Positions 51,679 to 59,334 of a stretch of DNA of 64,000 nucleotides are shown here, piece after piece. Under the pieces are notes generated by a model. The model ran no database searches, had not been told where the DNA came from, and saw only the letters and a program-made list of their open reading frames with translations. Location: contig CAMLRS010000004.1 of the NCBI GenBank assembly GCA_946482515.1, forward strand, positions 124,001-188,000, read 5' to 3'. This DNA comes from an uncultured Flavobacteriales bacterium (lineage in GTDB: Bacteria; Bacteroidota; Bacteroidia; Flavobacteriales; Crocinitomicaceae). Made by a program: the position numbers and the translations under genes. The first letter of the stretch is position 1. Each line of letters begins with the position of its first letter.

Positions 51679-52425
51679 TCAGCGCGTAAGTACAACGTAA
51701 TCCTGCAAAACCGTCTTGAGGAATTCCATCCGTTTGGCCGGCGTTTCGGGCAATCCCATGAGCTTCGCCGTTTCGTTGGCCAGCTCGATGGCAAATTGCT
51801 TGTTGGCATCGTTCGGGTAGCGCTGCACGCGGATGATCGTGTTTTTGATCAGCAGCATGTCTTCGTCTGAAAAGCGCGTTACCGACGGATAAGTTGCCGT
51901 GTGATTGTCCTGGTTTTTGATGTTGAGCACATCGCGGAGCGTATAGACCTGTGTATCGCGTGTGCGGATCACCACCGTATTGGCCATGATATCGCCCAGG
52001 CGCTGACGACGCTCTGTGGTTCCGGCCAGCAGGATTGCGAGGAAGCCGAATCCGCCCAGCCAGATGTCGACCGCACGGAAGATCCAGCGGGTGAAGTATT
52101 CGCGCAAACCGGCCGTTTCGCCTGTTGCTTTGACCACGCGGATTCCCATGATGTATTTCCCCAGGGAACGGCCATTGGTGAGGTATTCGATCAGCGGACT
52201 GTAGAGCAGCCACGGCAATCGCCACAGCAGCACCCAGATGAGCGTCGCCGTATCACGATCGCCTCTCATACCAATGATCTCCTCACCGAACGCAATCATC
52301 AGGATCACGAAATAGATCACAAACATCACCACGTCGATAAAGGAAGCCACTACGCGGTAAGCTGCGGGAGCGAGCTCGTAATCGATCTTGACGTACTGTG
52401 CCGTTGTAAAGGAGATGGTCTTCAT
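51679..52425 (-). CDS. RDD-family membrane protein
   Basis: A 248-residue protein with three membrane helices in the first half. The RDD domain starts YELAPAAYRVVASFIDVVMF (Arg and Asp-Asp-like residues), with GRSLGKYIMGIRVVKATGET as the GKxxxGxRV motif. The C-terminal 100 residues are soluble and helical. Some RDD proteins are Na+/H+ antiporters, but most are uncharacterised. It begins the RDD-rsmI-oxidoreductase run; a -7-like TATATTCG (52438-52431) lies just upstream. Confidence 0.88.
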   Translation of the reverse strand: MKTISFTTAQYVKIDYELAPAAYRVVASFIDVVMFVIYFVILMIAFGEEIIGMRGDRDTATLIWVLLWRLPWLLYSPLIEYLTNGRSLGKYIMGIRVVKATGETAGLREYFTRWIFRAVDIWLGGFGFLAILLAGTTERRQRLGDIMANTVVIRTRDTQVYTLRDVLNIKNQDNHTATYPSVTRFSDEDMLLIKNTIIRVQRYPNDANKQFAIELANETAKLMGLPETPAKRMEFLKTVLQDYVVLTR

Positions 52426-52496
52426 CGAGACGAATATACTAAAAACCGGACTGCGACGGTCTTAAGAGCGTTTTCAATCCGGAAAATTTGCCTTTT

Positions 52497-52754
52497 CTAC
52501 TGGTAATCCCGCTCGTACAGCTCGTCCATCAGATCCGCCAGCGCATGGTCTTTTTCCGTAACGGCTTTTTTGTCGTGTGTCAGCAAATGCACATCGAGCA
52601 AAACAGCACGGTGGATCTTGATATCGGGATGGTGATCACGACCATCGGCAACGGGGCCGATAGCCGCCAGGAACAACGTCAGCTCGCTGAACGTCTGAAA
52701 GCGAAATTGCCTGAAAAGGCCCTGATCTGTTAATTGCCAAGTACTGGAAGCCAT
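52497..52754 (-). CDS. phhB: 4a-hydroxytetrahydrobiopterin dehydratase
   Basis: Recycles the pterin cofactor used by phenylalanine hydroxylase. From the ATG at 52754 it is 85 residues, with W at residue 6 and the family pattern FRQFRFQTFSELTLFLAAIG, then GRDHHPDIKIHRAVLLDVHL and LTHDKKAVTEKDHALADLMD; the HH and H of HHPD...THD are the catalytic region. It starts inside the last 25 bases of phhA and is thus coupled to it. Confidence 0.92.
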   Translation of the reverse strand: MASSTWQLTDQGLFRQFRFQTFSELTLFLAAIGPVADGRDHHPDIKIHRAVLLDVHLLTHDKKAVTEKDHALADLMDELYERDYQ

Positions 52755-53452
52755 GCCTGTTGTAATAATTCGATTGAGCCGGTAAGGGTGCGGAAGCTGT
52801 CTATACAAATATACTCCTCCTGCACGACATCTGTGCGGAACGGCAGTGCTAAAACTTCGTCGAGCACAAACGGACGCAGGTTGGGAACGCCTGAAATCGC
52901 GCGGTTCGTTTCACCGAACGACGAAATAATGCCGGCACCGTAGATCAGCGGGTTTTCGCCGGCCAACATGCCGAATTCGATCGTGAACCAGTAGAGCCGC
53001 TGCAGGGCCAGCAATTGTTCCTCATCATCGACCACGCGGCAGCCCAGCTCACCGAATTGCTGCATGAAGTCGGAAAAAACAGGATTCGACAATAAGGGAA
53101 TGTGCCCGAAGGTATCGTGGAACATATCCGGCTCTTCGAGGTAGTCGAGCTGTGCCATGGTACGCAGCCAGGTCGAAGAACAGAATTTCTTCTGCGAAAG
53201 CAGGGCGAAAAATTCATCTACGGGAATCAGTCCCGGCACGACTTCGATCTGCCAGCCGGTTGAGCGGGAAAACCATTCGTCTACTTCCCTGAAATCGGGA
53301 ATTTTATGGGCATTCAGCACATCGCTCATGTTTTCTAACGCTTCGAGGTATTCACGACTCACTTTTCCCGGGAGGTTTTGCTGCTGCCGTTCGAAAAGCG
53401 TTTTCCAAACTAATCTGTCCTGTGCCGTGTAGGCATTCATGTCTTGTTTCAT
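52730..53452 (-). CDS. phhA: Phenylalanine-4-hydroxylase
   Basis: Converts phenylalanine to tyrosine with O2 and tetrahydropterin. The 240-residue protein is the short bacterial form without the N-terminal ACT domain. The iron ligands are visible: His in EEPDMFHDTFGHIPLL (two His) and Glu in LYWFTIEFGML. FSRSTGWQIEVVPGLIP and FVLDEVLALPFRTDVVQEEY are also conserved. Start at 53452 (MKQDMNAYTAQDRLVW), with a second Met four residues later. The gene lies directly behind an intrinsic terminator and a Tyr-rich leader peptide, so transcription must read through the terminator. Confidence 0.96.
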   Translation of the reverse strand: MKQDMNAYTAQDRLVWKTLFERQQQNLPGKVSREYLEALENMSDVLNAHKIPDFREVDEWFSRSTGWQIEVVPGLIPVDEFFALLSQKKFCSSTWLRTMAQLDYLEEPDMFHDTFGHIPLLSNPVFSDFMQQFGELGCRVVDDEEQLLALQRLYWFTIEFGMLAGENPLIYGAGIISSFGETNRAISGVPNLRPFVLDEVLALPFRTDVVQEEYICIDSFRTLTGSIELLQQAWLPVLGN

Positions 53453-53465
53453 TTTTCGATTGAAT

Positions 53466-53500
53466 AAAAAAAGCCCGGTTCGAATGTTCGGACCGGGCTT
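53466..53500 (-). terminator. Attenuator terminator before phhA
   Basis: AAGCCCGGT (53500-53492) pairs with ACCGGGCTT (53479-53471); CGAA and TTCG extend the stem inside. Seven T follow (53472-53466), ending 13 bases before the phhA ATG. Part of the left arm can alternatively pair with 53533-53524 of the leader coding region. Confidence 0.85.
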
Positions 53501-53525
53501 CTCTGGGGTTTATATAAAAGTTTGC

Positions 53526-53585
53526 CTATCCGATCCTGTGGAACAGATAAGCATAATACGTGTTGCTGTGTGATAATTTGAACAT
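53526..53585 (-). CDS. Candidate tyrosine leader peptide (19 aa)
   Basis: Reads MFKLSHSNTYYAYLFHRIG and stops at TAG (53528-53526), with Tyr codons at positions 10, 11 and 13 and a Phe codon at 15. The ATG is six bases after the promoter -7 box, so the transcript is nearly leaderless. GCTTATC (53552-53546) can pair with GATAGGC (53530-53524); TCGGA..GGC (53533-53524) can pair with GCC...TCCGA (53498-53488), part of the terminator stem. This fits translation-coupled attenuation: stalling on the Tyr codons would favour the antiterminator. Confidence 0.7.
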   Translation of the reverse strand: MFKLSHSNTYYAYLFHRIG

Positions 53586-53591
53586 ACGGTA

Positions 53592-53599
53592 CAAAAATA
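53592..53599 (-). promoter_or_regulatory. Promoter -7 box of the phhA leader
   Basis: TATTTTTG on the minus strand, in an AT-rich region. No -33 TTG at the usual distance. Confidence 0.55.
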
Positions 53600-53736
53600 G
53601 TAAATAATTTAATTGTCTGATATTCCCGTTTGAAATTTTTTCGCGCCGGCCGGGATTTCAACAATCCGTTCGTCCCGAACCCATTGGATTTGCCGTAAAA
53701 AACCCCAAATCAAAGCGGTAGTTCGAAAATTGGTTT

Positions 53737-53744
53737 TACATTCG
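53737..53744 (+). promoter_or_regulatory. Possible promoter of the DUF4836-like pair
   Basis: TACATTCG, a TTCG variant of the -7 box, 23 bases before the ATG at 53768. Confidence 0.4.
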
Positions 53745-53767
53745 TATTAGCGTTTAATTCATCCAAT

Positions 53768-55669
53768 ATGAAATCCATTCTATCTGCACTGTTCACGGCT
53801 TCAGTAGTGTATTCCTACTGTCAGCAATCGGAGGATTATATTCCGAAGGATGCCGTCACGGTGTTCAGTCTCAACAACATATCGATCCTGCAAAAAGTAT
53901 CGATGGACGAGCTGGTCCAATACGATTTCATGGCGGAGCTGCAATCCGAGCTGTTCGACGGCTCAACACAGGGAAAAACGCTGAAAGATTCGGGGATCGA
54001 CTTCAACCAGAAGATGAATATTTTCTACGGAAAGAACTCCGAATTCGAAATTTCCGGCTTTACATTCGGTATCACGGATAAAAACAAGCTCTTCACGGTA
54101 TTCGACGATTTCGACCGCGTGGAAGGCGACCTGCCGGAAGTGGAATACTACAATAACTACTTCAACCACCTGATGATCAAAGGCAATGTTGGATTGCTGA
54201 TTCGTGTAGACGCCAACCAGGAACGCCTCAGCGAGCTCACCGATTCGATCTGGCAGGCACGCGGCCTGGAATTCCCGTGGTACAATTACGATGATTACTA
54301 CTACGATGAAGAAATGCCGCCAATGGAAGACGAACACATCGACGAGCCTTTCGACGATATGGATGAGCCGGAAATACAGGATGGTGATGAAATCGAAGAA
54401 GTGATCGAAGAGGAAATCGACGATACGCCGGTAGCCGGCGATGACGATCTTTCCAAGAATTATTACGAGCTGCGCGACAGTCTTGAAACGGAGCTTTCCC
54501 GCAAGCACCTGTTAACCATCATTGATGAGATCTACCACCAGAATATTCATCTGCGCAAAATAGATCAGCGGTTCGCGCAGCAGCTTACGCATCCGTCGGA
54601 TGGTGTTTTTTACCTCGACAATTCTCGCAACTTCCGCAACACCAACAACCTCTGGTATTTCCAGACCATGTTCCCGGAACTCTACAACGACCTGAGTGAA
54701 TTGTATACCGGCAACGTGATGCTCGGCGACATTATCCTGAACCAGTCGAGCATTGACATCAAGGTCGAAGCCAACTACGGCGATGCGCTCGGTTCGATCT
54801 ACGAAGAGCTGAACAATTCGAAATTCGACAAAGCCGTACTGAAGTACATTCACGAAAACAACTCCGGCTTTTTCACCTACAACATCGACCTGAAGGCAGG
54901 CTATGAGCGCGCTTACGACATCATCGTTCCGATTCTCGAGGAAGAGAAAAACCCACGCATTTCGGCCAACCTGCTCACACTTGAGCTGATGAACGAATTC
55001 ATCAACACCGATGCGCTGTTCAACACCTACAAAGGCAGTATGTTCGGTACGTTCAACGGCGTGAAGCGCGTAAAAACCACCCGCATCGATTTCTACTGGA
55101 ACGAAGAAACGTTCGAATACGGCGAGCGCGAAGTGGAATCCGAAGAAGACATGCCGATCTTCACATTGGGCTTTTCAACGGCCCGTCCCGACATCCCGGA
55201 AAAAGTGCTCAAGCACATGGCGCGCCTCACGAGCCAGTTCAAAAACATGGGCAATTACTGGGTGGTGGAAGACGCTGTTCTCAATTCGTTGCCGCTATAC
55301 ATCATCAATAAAAACGGACTGTTCATCCTCACCAACGACGAAGACCTGGCCAAGAACCATTCCGATGGCTACGGCGCAAAATCCCTTTCAAAGAAACGCG
55401 CAAAAGCAGCCCAGCAAAGCGGCTCGATGTATGCGTACCTGAACTGGGGCGAAGTGCTCGACCGTTTGCCGAAGGAAATGTTCTCCTCGCAGCAAAATGA
55501 GATCCTGGATTCCATGCGCGGCAAAACCGGCGTACTGGAGCTCACTTCTTCCCGCACGACGCGTTCCAGCACCAAGTACAACCTGACATACACCTTCGCA
55601 GGACAGTATGAAAACGCGGGCAAATACCTGCTCGACCTCATCAATTCAGCTTACATTCTCTCAAAATAA
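53768..55669 (+). CDS. Large secreted DUF4836-like protein
   Basis: A 633-residue exported protein with a signal peptide (MKSILSALFTASVVYSYCQQ). The mature N-terminus, YIPKDAVTVFSLNNISILQK, and the repeated pattern of beta strands with internal GYERAYDIIVPILEEE, YIINKNGLFILTNDEDLAKN and YAYLNWGEVLDRLPKE resemble the DUF4836 family of Bacteroidota, of unknown function. A strongly acidic, Tyr-rich linker is inserted at about residues 175-225 (YNYDDYYYDEEMPPMEDEHI then many D/E). That linker is unusual and may bind cations or keep domains apart. The stop shares a base with the next gene (TAATG). Confidence 0.6.
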   Translation: MKSILSALFTASVVYSYCQQSEDYIPKDAVTVFSLNNISILQKVSMDELVQYDFMAELQSELFDGSTQGKTLKDSGIDFNQKMNIFYGKNSEFEISGFTFGITDKNKLFTVFDDFDRVEGDLPEVEYYNNYFNHLMIKGNVGLLIRVDANQERLSELTDSIWQARGLEFPWYNYDDYYYDEEMPPMEDEHIDEPFDDMDEPEIQDGDEIEEVIEEEIDDTPVAGDDDLSKNYYELRDSLETELSRKHLLTIIDEIYHQNIHLRKIDQRFAQQLTHPSDGVFYLDNSRNFRNTNNLWYFQTMFPELYNDLSELYTGNVMLGDIILNQSSIDIKVEANYGDALGSIYEELNNSKFDKAVLKYIHENNSGFFTYNIDLKAGYERAYDIIVPILEEEKNPRISANLLTLELMNEFINTDALFNTYKGSMFGTFNGVKRVKTTRIDFYWNEETFEYGEREVESEEDMPIFTLGFSTARPDIPEKVLKHMARLTSQFKNMGNYWVVEDAVLNSLPLYIINKNGLFILTNDEDLAKNHSDGYGAKSLSKKRAKAAQQSGSMYAYLNWGEVLDRLPKEMFSSQQNEILDSMRGKTGVLELTSSRTTRSSTKYNLTYTFAGQYENAGKYLLDLINSAYILSK

Positions 55670-57015
55670 TGCGTACCGAAGGAATAGGGAATAAAATTTT
55701 CCTGATCGTGATGCTCTGCGCCGCGCTCGGATTGTTCCTCTATATCCGTCCGCGCCTGTTTTCACCGGCTCCTTCGCCTACCCTGCTCGACCGTTTACCG
55801 GAAAGCGATATCCTGGGCAAATTTTACGTACTCGATCTCGCCCGGGAAACCCACGCAATGATGTACTACCACAAAGTGCCGTTCCGCGATCTCGTTTCAC
55901 CGGAATTCCTCCTCAGCCAGGGGAAAAACTACGGGATTGACCTTCAGAAACCGGGCTACTTTTTTTCCAATGACAAAGGTGAATGGGGCGCTTTCCTGCA
56001 TGTGATCGACAGCTCCAAAATCCAGGCGGGCATTCTTCGTTTGCAGGATTTCACGGAGATCAAAGACACCGTCATCCATAAAAAGCGCGTACGTTTCCTT
56101 CCGAAACAGAATCTCTACCTGTTCTGGGAAAAAAGCTACATTTTCGTTTACCACGGCACGCATATGAAACGCCGGATGGGCCGCGTCATGTATGCACAAT
56201 ACGGTGAAGTATCACCGGGATGGAAAAAATTCGAGTCGCTAAAAATGTTCCGGAACGAAAAGCTGGTAGTCTTCAGCAGCTCGAAAAAGCTCCAGAAGCT
56301 CGGTATCGATTACGGCTTGTTTTCCCACGATACAGATTCGGTTTCGTTCAAGCTCAAAACCTACGTCAAATCGCTTCAGCCCTTATTGCTTAAGCTGAAA
56401 CCTGCACCTTCTATAGCGCTCGATCAGCAGCAAGGCATGGAACGTTCATTAAACCTGCACCTCGACATTACGGAATTCCGGAAAAACAAGCAGCATCCGC
56501 TGTACAAATGGATTTCGGAGCTGGGCCGCAAGGTCAGCTTTCCAACCGATGCTTTTTTCGAAGCATGGAACGGCGATCTGAGCTTCCAGCAAGGCGGCAC
56601 GCAGATGGTGAAAGAAGAGATCATCGAAACCCAATACGACGAAGAATTCAACCTGACAGAAGTGCGCACTACCAAACTGGTGCCTGTTCCCGGTTTTTCA
56701 ATTCTCGTTTCGCTGAACGATAAAGGTAATAAACTGGTGAATTCGCTCTTTGCGAAAGGTATCATCACGCGCCAGGACCGCAAGTACCGCTTCCTGTTTT
56801 CGCCGCCACTGCACATGACCATCCTGCCGGATTACATCTGCGCGTATTCCGCCGACCGGAAACCCGTGATCGGCAAAGACGCTTCCTGCAGCGGTTTGTG
56901 GAATTACAACGGAACACCCGTGGCTTTCCGCATCGATTCACTGAAAGAACGGGAAGTATTCGGATCGCTGGAATTCCCGGTAAACCGGTTGATCAGGAAA
57001 AGCAAATATTTCTAG
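55669..57015 (+). CDS. Membrane-anchored protein, possible partner of the DUF4836-like protein
   Basis: A 448-residue protein with one N-terminal membrane helix (IFLIVMLCAALGLFLYIRP) and the rest presumably periplasmic. I recognise no catalytic motif. Segment order (YVLDLARETHAMMYYHKVPF, GIDLQKPGYFFSNDKGEWGA, SLNLHLDITEFRKNKQH, LPDYICAYSADRKPVIGKD) parallels the first protein, with LPDYICAYS matching the LPLYIINKN region, so the two may be distant paralogues. It is coupled to the first gene by TAATG. Confidence 0.55.
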   Translation: MRTEGIGNKIFLIVMLCAALGLFLYIRPRLFSPAPSPTLLDRLPESDILGKFYVLDLARETHAMMYYHKVPFRDLVSPEFLLSQGKNYGIDLQKPGYFFSNDKGEWGAFLHVIDSSKIQAGILRLQDFTEIKDTVIHKKRVRFLPKQNLYLFWEKSYIFVYHGTHMKRRMGRVMYAQYGEVSPGWKKFESLKMFRNEKLVVFSSSKKLQKLGIDYGLFSHDTDSVSFKLKTYVKSLQPLLLKLKPAPSIALDQQQGMERSLNLHLDITEFRKNKQHPLYKWISELGRKVSFPTDAFFEAWNGDLSFQQGGTQMVKEEIIETQYDEEFNLTEVRTTKLVPVPGFSILVSLNDKGNKLVNSLFAKGIITRQDRKYRFLFSPPLHMTILPDYICAYSADRKPVIGKDASCSGLWNYNGTPVAFRIDSLKEREVFGSLEFPVNRLIRKSKYF

Positions 57016-57016
57016 T

Positions 57017-57064
57017 AGTTAGAAGTTCGATGTTACGGAGTTGAAAGTTTGATAACTTCTAACT
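57017..57064. repeat. Inverted repeat between convergent genes
   Basis: AGTTAGAAGTT (57017-57027) pairs with AACTTCTAACT (57054-57064) around a 26-base loop, just after the stop at 57015. It may terminate transcription in either direction. Confidence 0.7.
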
Positions 57065-57084
57065 CTAAACTTCCAACTATTCAA

Positions 57085-58527
57085 CTAATAGGGAATAAAA
57101 ATATTCTTCGCCTCGGTAAAGAAACGCAACGCTTCCCAACCGCCTTCGCGACCAACTCCTGATGCTTTTACACCGCCAAATGGTGTGCGGAGATCGCGTA
57201 CAAGCCATGAGTTGATCCATACGATGCCCGCCTGCACCTGATCGGCTACGCGATGGGCCCTTTTCAGGTCGGATGTCCAGATTGTGGAGCTGAGGCCGTA
57301 AACGGTCGAATTGGCCATCATCAATGCTTCTTCTTCGGTATCGAATGGCGTAATGGTTACCACCGGCCCGAAAATCTCTTCCTGGTTGGTGCGGCAATCG
57401 TAAGCCAGGCCTTCGATTATGGTCGGAGCAATGTAGAAGCCTTTATCGTAAGGTGCATCCAGGATCACACGCTCACCACCGGTAAGCACAGTTCCGCCTT
57501 CCTGTTTCGCCAGCTCGATGTAGCCCAGTACTTTTTCCATGTGCGGCTGCGAAACAACGGCTCCCATTTTCGCGTTCGGATCGGAAGGATGGGAAACAGT
57601 CAGCTGTTTTACGCGCTCCACGAATGCTTCCCTGAAACGCGGATACAAGGAGCGCTCGATGAAAATGCGCGAACCGCACAGGCAGATCTGTCCCTGGTTG
57701 GCAAACGACGAACGGACCGTTGTTTTGATCATGTCATCGAAATCGCAGTCGGCGAAGATGATGTTCGGGTTCTTTCCGCCCAGCTCCAGTGACAGCTTCT
57801 TGAACATCGGCGCTGCGGTACGAGCAATGTATTCACCGGTTTTGGTTCCACCGGTAAACGAAATGGCTTTGATTTTCGGGTGTTTCACAATCGCGTCGCC
57901 GGCATTCTGACCGTTTCCGTGAACGATGTTTAGCACGCCATCCGGCATTCCGGAAGCCTTTACGACCTCGCTCAGCAGGTAAGCAGTAAACGGCGTAATC
58001 TCGGACGGCTTGGCCACCACACAGTTTCCGGCAGCCAAAGCTGGAGCAATTTTCCAGGAAAACAAATACAGCGGCAGGTTCCACGGCGAAATACAGCCTA
58101 CAACACCAATCGGCTTGCGCGTCGTGAAGTTCACACCCACGTTTTCCATGTAATGCGATTCGGAAGAGACATGCTGAATGGCCGTAGCAAAGAAATGGAA
58201 GTTTGAAACCGCCCGTGGAATATCCACATGACCGGCCAGACTCAACGGTTTTCCGTTATCGCGCGATTCAGCCTGTACAAACTCATCCATGCGGTCTTCT
58301 ATTCCCTGGCTGATGCGCTGCAAAATGGCGCCGCGCTCTTCGCCCGACATACCCGACCAGATCGGGAAAGCAGCTTCGGCAGCCACTACCGCCGCTTCTA
58401 CGTCTTCGGCACCCGAATCAGGGATCAGGGAATACACTTCACCGGTTGCCGGCTCGATGTTGTCGATATAGTTTCCTGAGATCGGATCGGTGAACCGACC
58501 ATTGATGAAATTCTGAAGCTTTTGCAT
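57085..58527 (-). CDS. Aldehyde dehydrogenase (2-aminomuconate/2-hydroxymuconate semialdehyde type)
   Basis: NAD-dependent oxidation of an aldehyde to its acid. I start at 58527, five bases after the promoter -7 box. The 480-residue protein carries CISPWNLPLYLFSWKIAPAL, GGTKTGEYIARTAAPMFKKL, the Glu motif LELGGKNPNIIFADCDFDD, the catalytic Cys in NQGQICLCGSRIF and NSWLVRDLRTPFGGVKASGV, a C-terminal signature of the 2-aminomuconic/2-hydroxymuconic semialdehyde dehydrogenases. That would place it in tryptophan (kynurenine) or aromatic degradation; no other gene of those pathways is adjacent, so the exact substrate is inferred. Confidence 0.88.
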   Translation of the reverse strand: MQKLQNFINGRFTDPISGNYIDNIEPATGEVYSLIPDSGAEDVEAAVVAAEAAFPIWSGMSGEERGAILQRISQGIEDRMDEFVQAESRDNGKPLSLAGHVDIPRAVSNFHFFATAIQHVSSESHYMENVGVNFTTRKPIGVVGCISPWNLPLYLFSWKIAPALAAGNCVVAKPSEITPFTAYLLSEVVKASGMPDGVLNIVHGNGQNAGDAIVKHPKIKAISFTGGTKTGEYIARTAAPMFKKLSLELGGKNPNIIFADCDFDDMIKTTVRSSFANQGQICLCGSRIFIERSLYPRFREAFVERVKQLTVSHPSDPNAKMGAVVSQPHMEKVLGYIELAKQEGGTVLTGGERVILDAPYDKGFYIAPTIIEGLAYDCRTNQEEIFGPVVTITPFDTEEEALMMANSTVYGLSSTIWTSDLKRAHRVADQVQAGIVWINSWLVRDLRTPFGGVKASGVGREGGWEALRFFTEAKNIFIPY

Positions 58528-58531
58528 TCGC

Positions 58532-58561
58532 CAAAGATACTGAATGCGCCCTACTTGGCAA
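58532..58561 (-). promoter_or_regulatory. Promoter of the aldehyde dehydrogenase gene
   Basis: TTG (58561-58559), a 19-base spacer and TATCTTTG (58539-58532) on the minus strand: a textbook Bacteroidota promoter that also settles the start at 58527. Confidence 0.75.
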
Positions 58562-58641
58562 AAGATCGCTTTCAGAACCGTTTCATGCAAAAAAGCAGAA
58601 CTCCGGATGGAATTCTGCTTTCGGTTAATGCTATCAGATTG

Positions 58642-59334
58642 CTATTCGTGCACGATGAGCTTGAATCCTTTTCCGTGGATGTTCATGATCTCGATACGCT
58701 CATCTTCTTTCAACAGCTTGCGCAGCTTGGCAATGTACACGTCCATGGAACGACCGTTGAAATAGTTGTCGTCTCCCCAGATGGCGCGCAGGGCGGCCTG
58801 TCGGTCGAGCACATCGTTGCGGGTTTTGCAGAGCAGGTTCAGCAGCTGTCCTTCTTTGGTCGTGAGCTTTTTCTGCTCTTCTTTCAAATGCAGGATGCGC
58901 GAAACCGGTTCATAGCGGATGCTCCCGATCTGCTGTGTTTCTTCGTCTTCGTTTTCTTCTGTTCCGGTACGACGCATGATCGCCTGGACACGTGCTACGA
59001 GCTCTTCCATCATGAATGGCTTGGTCATGTAGTCATCGGCGCCGGTGCTGAATCCTTCGAGCTTGTCTTCTTTCATGGATTTGGCCGTGAGAAACAGAAT
59101 GGGTGTTTTCGGGTCGATCTGCCGCACCTCTTTGGCCAGCGTGAAACCATCCATTTCAGGCATCATCACATCGAAAATACAAAAATCAAAGTGTCCTTCT
59201 GCGAAGCGTTCATATGCCTGTTTTCCGTTCCGGGCGAGATCTACGTGAAAGCCTTTTGCTTTCAGGAAAGTCTGCAACAATTGGCCCAGATTTTCATCGT
59301 CTTCTGCCAGTAAAATTGCTTTTTGCTTACTCAT
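58642..59334 (-). CDS. OmpR-family response regulator
   Basis: A 230-residue DNA-binding regulator of the adjacent sensor kinase. The receiver domain has LLAEDDENLGQLLQTFLKAK, the phospho-acceptor Asp in FCIFDVMMPEMDGFTLAKEV and the switch Lys in DDYMTKPFMMEELVARVQA. The C-terminal winged helix has KEEQKKLTTKEGQLLNLLCK and NDNYFNGRSMDVYIAKLRKL-type recognition (DDNYFNGRSMDVYIAKLRKL). It overlaps the kinase gene by four bases. Confidence 0.96.
   Translation of the reverse strand: MSKQKAILLAEDDENLGQLLQTFLKAKGFHVDLARNGKQAYERFAEGHFDFCIFDVMMPEMDGFTLAKEVRQIDPKTPILFLTAKSMKEDKLEGFSTGADDYMTKPFMMEELVARVQAIMRRTGTEENEDEETQQIGSIRYEPVSRILHLKEEQKKLTTKEGQLLNLLCKTRNDVLDRQAALRAIWGDDNYFNGRSMDVYIAKLRKLLKEDERIEIMNIHGKGFKLIVHE

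Noticed and set aside
51632..52225. 197-residue frame on the minus strand
   Set aside because: Same strand as the RDD gene but another frame; low-complexity Arg/Pro/Gly/His product typical of an out-of-frame reading.
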